From NCBI RefSeq assembly GCF_025370935.1, contig NC_133472.1:34450964-34514963 (forward strand): a stretch of 64,000 bases of DNA, read 5' to 3'. Under the pieces are notes generated by a model. That model was not told where the DNA came from. It did not search any database and was given only the letters and a program-made list of their open reading frames with translations. This document shows positions 55,952 through 64,000 of this stretch, piece after piece (the stretch's first letter is position 1; the number at the start of each line of letters is the position of its first letter). Made by a program: the position numbers and the translations under genes. Origin of the DNA: Choristoneura fumiferana (Eukaryota; Arthropoda; Insecta; Lepidoptera; Tortricidae).

Positions 55952-56376
55952 ATGAGGGCTATCGTTTTTTGTCTCACTAGATGGCGCACTGTTGCGCGAG
56001 GTTTTTAAGTATGGCTTTCAAAGTCTGTTACTACGGGCGTGAAAACAAAGTTTAGATTAAAATCATATTTAATACACCATAAAACCATACCATAAAAATA
56101 TCGAGCATGCCACAGTGTTGCATAGTCCCCGTTTTGTTCGGAAAAAAGGGAGGACAAAGGTTTCCGAAAGACAAAACTGTCTCAAAACACAGACATTCAT
56201 TGCCCCGGAACGCATATTTGCCATAATTAATTTCAGATATTGCAAAATATTCACAAAATTATTCTAATTATAAATAAACCCGCGTAGCTCACCCAAAAAC
56301 TATGAGATTTGACATTTCGGAAACCTCATGCTACACTAGCGCCTCTAGTGGCGCATTCATACGCGATAGTCCTCAT
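55952..56376 (-). mobile_element. 425-bp MITE, ATGAGGGCTATCG ends, copy 2 (inverted)
   Basis: Same family as 49682-50096 in opposite orientation: ATGAGGGCTATCGTTTTTTG, GCATAGTCCCCGTTTTGTTC, ... GCGCCTCTAGTGGCGCATTC and CGATAGTCCTCAT. Copies are nearly collinear with few indels. Confidence 0.85.
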
Positions 56377-56814
56377 TGACGGGATCAGAATAGTAATTAT
56401 TCGAATAGACATTAATTATTAAACTGCAACAGATACGACCCACAGCTACAACGAATGTTCGAGCGCTGTTATCACCCCATGAGAGCGAAATTAAAACCAA
56501 TCTACTATATCAAAATAACCCAATTTTAATAATAAGACAATAAACACAAAAGTTCATTAAAAAAAGGATCTGCTAACAGTAACAAAAAAAATGGTTGCTT
56601 GTAACATAACTTGAGTGACTACAAAACTAAGGCCTACTAATACATAGGCAAAAGTTAGGCTAGGTGATGTCTTACAAAATCAGTGTTGCAATATTATCAT
56701 TATTAGTAAATTTAGCTAAATGTCAAGTATCCTACTCGTAACTAGTTAAGCTATCCTTTTTCTCAGTTTTGTCGTTCCTTTAAATCCCGTTAACTACCGT
56801 GGGACCATTTTAAT

Positions 56815-57245
56815 GTATGATCACGAAATTCCTAGGCATATCATGAAGTGGCGCCATTTCATGAATTGCCTAAAAGTTGGCCAGGCATATCAAGATGTGC
56901 CTAAGAAAGAATACGGCAAATCGATTAGAGCAACGCATTCGTCGATATTCCTAGCTTTATACCGGGCACATCGTGATATACCTAGCAGCGGCCGGCGAAG
57001 TGCCAGAACCGATATGGCGGCGTTTCATGACATGCCTAGGAATTTCATGATCTGCCTAAACTGGCCAAATCATGAAATGGCGGCGTTTCATGATATGCCT
57101 AGGAATTTCATGTTCTGCCTAAACGTCACTAGGCAAATCGTTAAACGGTGAGTTTTTAACGATATGGCGAATGCCCCTTATCCAATTCATGAAATGGCGC
57201 CATTTCACGATACGCCTAGGAATTTCATGATTTGGCGGATTTTAC
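56815..57245. repeat. patchwork of short palindromic units (TTTCATGATATGCCTAGGAA)
   Basis: The words CCTAGGAATTTCATGAT(C/T)TG, CATGAAATGGCGCCATTTCA, GGCGGCGTTTCATGA and ATGCCTAGG recur at least three times each, in both orientations, at irregular 20-90 bp intervals. A 112-codon open frame across it (56813-57151, +) simply translates the repeats (HEMAAFHDMPRNFM twice) and is not a gene. Confidence 0.6.
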
Positions 57246-58748
57246 CGCCGACTATTTTCTTTACCTACATAGGCTAAAATTTGTTGAGGCACTGTACATG
57301 CGGATATAGATTTAATTCAAGTGTCCCACGATATTTATTTATTTATTATTATTATTATTATTAACTTTTGTCATATCTATATAAAAAAGACCAGTTTATT
57401 AGATGCCAACTGCCAATGTGTTATTCAGTAGGTATTGTTTCATGCGTTGACATGAGTTGTGTGACTGCTAAATTGAACTAGTGTTTTTAAATATTTCTTA
57501 AGAAATTATTATTGTTTATTGAGGGCCTGTGTTTTACTAATTTCTGTTAAGCTTTTGATATTTTATGCGACAGATACCTATGTTGCCGTCTCTGTTTATT
57601 TTGATGCAACAGATGCGACCCATCTTGCGATTATACAAAATGACTTCATCACCATCAATAGTTGTCGCCTTTATCTCGGCGTCTGCCCGGCGCGCGCGCA
57701 TCCAACGTGTCCGCATCGCCATTACAAAACTTTTTACCATTTCTTTTTTGTGTTATAAATAAATACCCACAAAAAGCTCAAATTATCCGCTTGTGAATGA
57801 CGCAATCCCACGAAGTCAATGGAGAGGTAATGTATGAAAAACGGGCAATGGTCGGTAGGCACGGTTTAAACACATGCGTTTATTTTAATTCGGCCCCGGA
57901 ATGCTGTTCAAAATTAAGAGCAATTAACATTTTAACCGGCATGAATTGAAAACTTACGTAAACAAAACAAATATACTTACTGAATGCAAAATAGTCATAA
58001 CAACATTATTATCATCATCATATTAAACGTACATTGTTGGCACAGGCCTCCCCCATAGAGCTCCTGTTGCTACAGTGGAAAATACTGTAATACCTATAGT
58101 TTATCACAGATGTAATAAATATAATGTATCTGTACTGTATTTGACATTTTTCAAATATCCTTGGCCGTGTTGCCAGTATTGACGGTAGGTACCTACTCTT
58201 TCTTCAGCGTAGCTGCTAAGAGTTCGAAAAAAAATAGTTTTCGACCAATACGCATGCAAGCACAATCAATCAGACACGTTTCAAGAGAATAAAGTGCAAA
58301 AAATCTGGCCCTCAAATGTATGCAAAACTAGGTTATTTTGTACGGAGAGTTTGCCAAATTTTGTGCCGCTGGGTATATTTTTAAGTTTCATGAATGCTTT
58401 ATTTAATTTGACATGATAAAAATAAGACAAATAATACACCTTTGAAAAAACTACGTCCGTTTGCTGCTGAATTGCACTATGTTAGCCTTTTTCCGCGGCT
58501 TCGCACACACAAACCATTAGGCCTTTGTTTGTTGGGTAGCAATTCAAACGAAATTCCGGGATTTCGCAAAATATCCCGTGTGCGTTCCCGGAAATTCATC
58601 GTGAACTTCAATAACGTTGCATCAAAAACCGCGCAAATTTTCATGTCTCTAATCCCAGTTGTTGTATTGTACCGCGCGTTACGTTATGGTTACATTAAAA
58701 AGTTTATTAATAATAATTAAGTGGCAGGTAGTTAAGTTTCATAAATAC
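57246..58748. other. no gene seen
   Basis: AT-rich. (TTA)n/(ATT)n runs near 57335-57362 and a small SINE-tail-like fragment near 58030-58070 (GGCACAGGCCTCC). Otherwise I see nothing. Confidence 0.35.
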
Positions 58749-59093
58749 ATATCTGGTCATCATCATCATCATCCCAGCCTATATACGTCCCACTGCTGGG
58801 CACAGGCCTCCTCTCAGAACAAGAGGGCTTGGGCTATAGTTCCCACGCGGGCCCAGTGCGGATTGGGAACTTCACACGCACCATTGAATTGCTTCGCAGG
58901 TTTGTGCAGGTTTCTTCACGATGTTTTCCTTCACCGCAAAGCTCGTGGTAAATTTCAAATGTAATTCCGCACATGAATTTCGAAAACTCAGAGGTGCGAG
59001 CCGGGGTTTGAACCCACGACCCTCTGTTTGAGAGGCGATAGGTCAAACCACTAGGCCACCACGGCTTCCACTAGGCCACCACGGCCATATCTG
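58749..59093 (-). mobile_element. full-length tRNA-derived SINE with duplicated head and 8-bp target duplication
   Basis: CATATCTG flanks it at 58749-58756 and 59086-59093. Reverse of 21008-21308: tail CCCAGCCTATATACGTCCCA, B box GGGTTTGAACCC. The head CCACTAGGCCACCACGGC occurs twice in tandem at the right end (about 59048-59065 and 59068-59085). Confidence 0.88.
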
Positions 59094-60010
59094 AGCATAA
59101 ATATTCTAATATTTCAAAGTGTCAGAAAACATTAAAAAAGATCTAATCAATTAAATTGGTAAAGACGTTCTCAAGTTGATTACGGCATGACCCCCATGAC
59201 CAGCAAAGGAAATAGGCATTCGTTTTTATATTCACAGGTAAGTAAGTACCTAAATATATGATGAATGGAGATTATTGGAGTGCCATGTAGTCTACGAAAC
59301 TCTAACGTCTGACGCACATAAGATTACATAGCATCATGTAAGCATACATCTATCGGTACTTATCATTATCACAATAATCAATGACTCAGAAAAAAAGCAG
59401 CTGGCAGATGAAAGCTGGTTGCCAAATATACAGACGTCAATCAAGTTTATCCTAAACTCGTTCTCTTCTTCTTCTTCTTCTTTTAAATATGGCTTTTCTG
59501 TCTAATTAATAGGACAATTTCGCCAGTGTCAAAGTATATCTCTGTTTTGAGAGGGACGTTGTACGGTGGTATGTTAGTTGCTTTGCTTGATAGTAAAATT
59601 CCAGAAACCATGGACACAACTTGTGCATTAAAAAATGTCAGACACGAGAGAAATATAGAATTTTGTGATCACTGTTCATGTTAAGGTAAATCGCCGCATA
59701 AAACACTATCAAAATTTACTTCAACTAGCCAAAGAAACAGAAATAGCAAAATTAGATATTGTCTACATCCGCCATGTTCGAATGCTACAAATCGAAATCT
59801 AAACTCGTTTCATTCTGGCTTTTTCTGACAACGTTCTATGCCTTAATTTGAAATTTGTAAGGGTCTATGCAAATGTATTAATTGTTTACGAGCAGACGCC
59901 ACGCAGTTAACCGCGTTAACGCGAATCAAAACGAAACTTAGTCATTTTTGTGACTACCTGTTTTTGAGAATATTCGGCGCCATAAAAAAAAATCCACATC
60001 TTCCTGTATA
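59094..60010. other. no gene seen
   Basis: AT-rich; a CTTCTTCTTCTTCTTC microsatellite near 59465. No repeat family or exon recognised. Confidence 0.35.
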
Positions 60011-61005
60011 CCGGGTGGGCCCTTTAACAAGAGCAAATAATAATAACATAGATCGTATTCACTCGTCAAACTGAGCAACATTAGTTTAGCGACTTTTAAA
60101 ATTACTAGTTTTTAGGGTTCCGTAGTCAACTAGGAACTCTTATAGTTTCGCCACGTCTGTCCTTCTGTCTGTCTGTCTGTCCGCGGCTATGTTTAGAGAC
60201 CGTTAGTAGTACAAAGCTGTAATTTGGCATGAATATACATATCAGTCACACCGACAGTGGTAAAATAAAAAAAACATTTTTTTTTTAAGTTACCTCCCAT
60301 AGACATAAAGTGGGAGTGATTTTTTTTCAGACACACTATAGTGTGGGTATCGTTATAGGTCTTTTAAAACCATTGGGGTTTGCCTTAACGATTTTGTCGA
60401 TTCAGTGATCTGTTTGCGAAATATTTAACTTAAAAGTGCAAATTTTCATTAAAGTCGAGCGTCTCCCCTCTAAAATCTAAACAGTTGGGTGGAAAATTTA
60501 AAAAAATTCAAAAAAACGGCTAAGATTTAGTAGTAGTTTAAGAGTAAATAGCAGCCTAAGGTCTAAAATATACGTTAACTTGGCAGATTCCGTACACAAT
60601 ACGAAATCCTTAGAAAAATATTACTTGATTTTTTGTAATGGCTACGGAACTCTATCTTGGGCGTGTCAGACACGCTCTTGGCCTGTTTTTTAATTTTCTA
60701 TTACACTGGAAAGTTTATTCGATGAAGCAATTTAAACCAAAATGTTTCATATTTGTAGCTTGACAGGCGACGTCAATTTTGAGCTTTAGTTAGCGTACAA
60801 TACTATTTAATTTGTATGAAAAAGGTAAATCTAAAACTTAATGAATTTTAGAATTTAATTTCAAAATATTGCAGCTAAAATTACTAAACTAAACTATAAT
60901 ACAATTAAAATAACCTTAATTAAGTACAAATTTAATTAAGTATATTTAAATTAAAAGCCGCTGAACTAATGTTGTTCTACGATCTATGTTTTAATTATTT
61001 TGCCC
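60011..61005. mobile_element. second CCGGGTG-type TIR element, damaged, carrying a nested repeat
   Basis: The left end (TA)CCGGGTGGGCCC, AACATAGATCGTATTC and CAACATTAGTTTAGCGACTT matches the left TIR of 32319-34216. The right part CTGAACTAATGTTGTTCTAC and GATCTATGTTTTAATTATTT is the inverse, but the terminal bases are degraded to a C-rich run. The common-family element at 60110-60692 is nested inside. Confidence 0.7.
60110..60692 (-). mobile_element. 'CCGGCCAAGAGCGTG' family, full inverted copy
   Basis: It starts TTTTTAGGGTTCCGTAGTCA and ends GGGCGTGTCAGACACGCTCT followed by TGGCCTGTTTTTT, the reverse of the + copies. CTGTCTGTCTGTCTGTC is at about 60165-60182. Confidence 0.85.
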
Positions 61006-61122
61006 CCTCCGCCCCCCCTTCCCTCTACGCCGCCACTGGACTGTCCTCTCAAGCTCGTGGCAAAAAGATCGTGGGTTAAAATTTGAGTATTCCTTTTTTA
61101 TTTTTCTTATTTTTTGAAATCA

Positions 61123-61283
61123 CATTCGAAATTTACCACGAGCTTTACGGTGAAGGAAAACGTCGTGGGGAAACCTGCACAAATCAGTGAAGCAATCCAA
61201 TGGTGTGTGTGCAGTGTGCGCGTGGGAACTACGGCCCAAACCCTCTAATTTTGAGAGGTCTGTGGCCACCAGTGGGATGTAAA
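61123..61283 (+). mobile_element. degraded SINE fragment
   Basis: GAAATTTACCACGAGCTTTA, GTGAAGGAAAACGTCGTGGG, GTGGGAACTACGGCCCAAAC and CCACCAGTGGGATGTA correspond to the central and 3' parts of the SINE at 21008-21308, with deletions. Confidence 0.7.
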
Positions 61284-61285
61284 GG

Positions 61286-61428
61286 AGGGCCTGTTTCACC
61301 ATCCACTGATTAGTGTTAACTGACGGTTAAATGTGATGCCGTCACCGTCTATTCGAACAAAACAAATAGAGACGGCATCACATTTAACCGTCACTTAACA
61401 CTTATCAATGGATGGTGAAACAGCCCCT
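61286..61428. mobile_element. 143-bp palindromic MITE, GGGCTGTTTCACCATCCA type
   Basis: AGGGCCTGTTTCACCATCCA and GTTAACTGACGGTTAAATGT pair with ACATTTAACCGTCACTTAAC and TGGATGGTGAAACAGCCCC. The loop is about 25 bp. Related shorter pieces are at 5465-5565 and 7250-7298. Confidence 0.8.
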
Positions 61429-62417
61429 AAGTGTAACGCTTTAAACTTTCGTCATTTTCACTCATAGTTAAAAGTGCGGGTAGTTCGTGATACGAGTGCC
61501 GGTACTATTAGTGATCAAGTGCGGGTAGTTCGAAGGACTCGCGCTGCTAGGCGGACTTGACACCCACACTTCAGTCTACTCGTGACCACGGCCACTGCAA
61601 TGTTGCCGAAACGTCGAGGTAAATATTACTCGTGTGTGTTAGCGTGATAAGTCCCGTTGGTGGTATTTTGTTTGTTTGTTGGTGTACATATTTTTTTGTA
61701 CTTTTACCTAATTCTAATAACCCCAATCTGACGTCTGACAGTCAAGGGTTCATAATTATTAAATTTCAGGATGACTCTACAATTTCAAAGACCTAATCCA
61801 ACTAAAGTGCCTACTGCCACTAAGATCTTAATATATAAATGTTCTATTCAAAGAAAAGCTCTTATATTATTATTATTATATTATTATCAGCGATAAGGCC
61901 GCCTACTGCTTACCTTGTATTTTTTCTCTGTGTATCTGTTTTCTGTATCGCTTACTATCTCTGGTGTACAATAATAGTTATTTGTGTCACGAGGGAGCAA
62001 AATGCCTCAAAATGGTGTATTTACGGTGAGGGCGTACATTGAATCCAGAATGTAGCGAAGGATTCTGCAATAGAATCCTGAGCGTAGCGTGGGATTCTGA
62101 AGTAGAATCTTGAGCGTAATGAGGGATTCAAGTGTTAATGCCCAAGATGAAAATAATTTTACTCCCGAGTGGCTCATACAACTTTTCACACCGAGCATTA
62201 AGAAACTTGAAAAAAAAAACTAAATATGATTAAAGAACATGGTTGTGCATAGAAAATGGCGTGGCTTTACAACTATCAACTTCAAAAAATGGTATTTGCA
62301 ATGTGCGCATTCGCCCCGCGTGCATCGCGTGCGCAGTAACTAGCCTGCGGTTAGCCGTGCGTGCCAGTAATATAGGGCTTTTAAGTCATTCATTACAAAT
62401 GAAGCGTTGTCATATCG
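61429..62417. other. no gene; 'GAGCGTAGCGAGGGATTC' units at 62040-62135
   Basis: Four diverged ~25-bp units of the form AGAATCctGAGCGTAGCGtGGGATTC lie at 62040-62135, matching the run at about 25075-25150. A direct repeat of GTGCGGGTAGTTCG lies at about 61476 and 61520. No coding region is seen. Confidence 0.4.
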
Positions 62418-63094
62418 TCCGTAGATAGGGTTACCATATTTCAGGATTTGGCCTGAGATCTCAGGATTTTAAGACTTTTCTCAGGATTCCGACTGGCTTT
62501 TGGAAATCTTGGGAAATTTTAGAAGTATTTTTGAACTTTCAATAAAATAGAGGATTTTTTACAAGCTTTTCTTTAGCTTGCCCTGTTTATTTATTTATTT
62601 GGGCCAAATCTTGGAAGCTAAATTTGACCCACTTCCAGCGGTCCAATTGACTTGAAATTTGACATACTTTAGTAAATTTGGTGATAATACAATAATCTGG
62701 TAGTGACATCTTGGTAGTTCTGCCAGGATCGTCTCCGCAAGAGGGAACTCCTCAAACAGTACCGACTTTAAATTTGGTACGAAAATGCAGTTTAAAGGAA
62801 AAGCAAATACAATCAATAAAAGTACAGTCAGCAAAAAAAGCTTCTATCAAAAATGAAATCTTAAACAGATTTTTTTTTTATTAAAAAGTAACAAAAGCAA
62901 CGTGCGAAAGGTGAGCCGCGTGAACTGAAGATGACCCCCGAGATCCCAATAATAAAAACAACAATAATAATTGACTTTTTTAATTGTAAATTACGTTTGA
63001 GAAAAAAAAATGCGACAAATTCTCGGGACTTTTAGACGGAAATCAGGCATTCTCCGGATTTTTGAATTTTTGATCTGGTAACCCTATCCGTAGA
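62418..63094. mobile_element. 661-bp hAT-like nonautonomous element with 8-bp target duplication
   Basis: The element is 62426-63086, with terminal inverted repeats TAGGGTTACCA ... TGGTAACCCTA. TCCGTAGA is repeated exactly at 62418-62425 and 63087-63094. An 8-bp duplication with (C/T)AGGGTTRCCA ends is typical of hAT elements. No transposase; it contains a nested R3 repeat at 62560-62880. Confidence 0.82.
62560..62880 (+). repeat. R3 repeat copy nested in the hAT-like element
   Basis: GCTTTTCTTTAGCTTGCCCT, AATCTTGGAAGCTAAATTTG, CAATAATCTGGTAGTGACAT, CCAGGATCGTCTCCGC and AGTACAGTCAGCAAAAAAAG match 33265-33560 collinearly. Confidence 0.75.
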
Positions 63095-63412
63095 ACTAGA
63101 ACGATCTTTAGCGTGATAGAAACAGAAAATGATCTTGATGCGTATTTGTTTGTATGAAGGCTAAGACTTTGTTACGTAACGATCTTTATCGTCGTTTACA
63201 TAGGTAGGTAAGGCCCATTCATTAAAGTGACAAGGCAGGGACGCGACATGAATACAACACGAACCCGTTTTCTGATTGGCCGAGGCCATCACGCGATTGT
63301 TTCTATTTGCTGTTAAGTTATCTCTTCTACAAGCGAAGCTACATGCAATTCTTGCATAATTGTATTTATGTTTATTAAATTTTAATTGTATACCTACTTA
63401 TTTCACCCCTGC

Positions 63413-63534
63413 AGGGCTACTACGAAAGTCGAAACTCGAGGTTCGTGTCGTGCGGTTCCTCTGACACTTATAATATTTCAATACGAGAGTGAGAGGGACG
63501 GTACGATCCGAACTTCGAGTTTCGTAGTAGCCCT
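63413..63534. mobile_element. 122-bp palindromic MITE, AGGGCTACTACGAAA ends
   Basis: AGGGCTACTACGAAAGTCGAA is mirrored by TTCGAGTTTCGTAGTAGCCCT. The middle has GTGTCGTGCGGTTCCTCTGA and GAGAGTGAGAGGGACGGTAC. Same family as 26692-26819. A diverged relative follows at about 63546-63652. Confidence 0.75.
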
Positions 63535-63655
63535 TCTGATCTGGCCCTATAGACCTACTATGAAGTGCAAAATTCGAACTTCGTATCTTGCCATCCCGCT
63601 GACGCTAATATTATTTAATATAGGTGTGAGAGGGACGGTACGATACGAACTAAAT

Positions 63656-64000
63656 ATTGAAAATGATTGAAATAAATAGTACCTACTTTGAATAAAGGTG
63701 TAATAGCAAAATAGTGCGTGTAATGTAATAATAATTATATAATAGCGCCTTTAAGTCTTTCAAAAAGAATATCAAATATTTAAAGAGATAGTAAAATATT
63801 TACTTGGCAAGTCAAACTCGCGTGGAAAGGGTTTTGTATTTTTTTTCTTAAACATTTCAAATATTTTCTACGTTGCTTTAAATACCTACCACAGACTTTT
63901 TATATAAGTTTCTTCGGTAATTTGTAAGTATACTTGGCCCCTATGTCTCCGAATTACACAGTCATGTTCATGTAAACAGTTGTTAACTCAATTGGTTCAA
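63656..64000. other. no gene seen
   Basis: AT-rich window end with no recognised element. Confidence 0.35.

Noticed and set aside
56813..57151. 112-codon + strand open frame with internal repeats (HEMAAFHDMPRNFM)
   Set aside because: It translates the palindromic repeat patch; the repetition is at DNA level in both orientations and no splice or start context supports a gene.

Overview
The window is AT-rich eukaryotic DNA whose genes have spliced GT/AG exons and whose spacers are packed with short transposable elements. The gene families (an insect-type cytosolic glutamine synthetase and a zer-1 homologue) and the repeats point to a moth or butterfly. The repeats include a tRNA-headed SINE with the tail 'cccactgctgggcacaggcctcc', a Helitron-like element starting TCCATACTATAATATTATAAA and ending GCTAG, and the ubiquitous 'CGGCCAAGAGCGTGTCGG ... 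GGTTCCGTAGCCATTACG' family. The species cannot be named from the sequence alone. No prokaryotic, organellar or viral gene was recognised.

Left part (1-3802, + strand): the last three coding exons of a zer-1/ZYG11-family gene, the substrate receptor of a CUL2 ubiquitin ligase. They encode 192 C-terminal residues of ARM repeats, and the rest of the gene lies left of the window. The second exon shown is followed by two partial tandem copies of its 3' half, the second separated from the first by a transposable-element fragment. A long foldback element begins about 95 bp after the stop codon.

3.8-18.5 kb: tail-to-tail intergenic space filled with small inverted-repeat elements, including a ~1.05 kb terminal-inverted-repeat element with an internal 43-bp tandem repeat.

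18.5-24.3 kb, - strand: a complete seven-coding-exon glutamine synthetase gene. All junctions join in frame to a 390-residue protein with both glutamine synthetase signatures and a C-terminal ILNE. Its second coding intron holds an unexplained 192-bp open segment with splice-like borders in matching phase, which could be an in-frame cassette exon. Another junction has three tandem in-frame NAG acceptors.

24.3-64 kb: no complete gene was found. It holds a 0.7-kb direct duplication, SINEs with target-site duplications, a Helitron-like element, a TA-flanked TIR element (1.9 kb) with a second damaged copy, an hAT-like element with an 8-bp target duplication, a pair of inverted 0.42-kb MITEs, patchworks of short palindromic units, two LINE 3'-end relics in the window as a whole (one at 0.7 kb, one at 39.8 kb), two GC-rich islands that could be promoters or first exons, and a few exon-like orphan segments. 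The GS transcript has a 5'UTR splice acceptor just upstream of its start codon, so at least one noncoding first exon lies further right, possibly as far as the GC-rich island near 39.1 kb.
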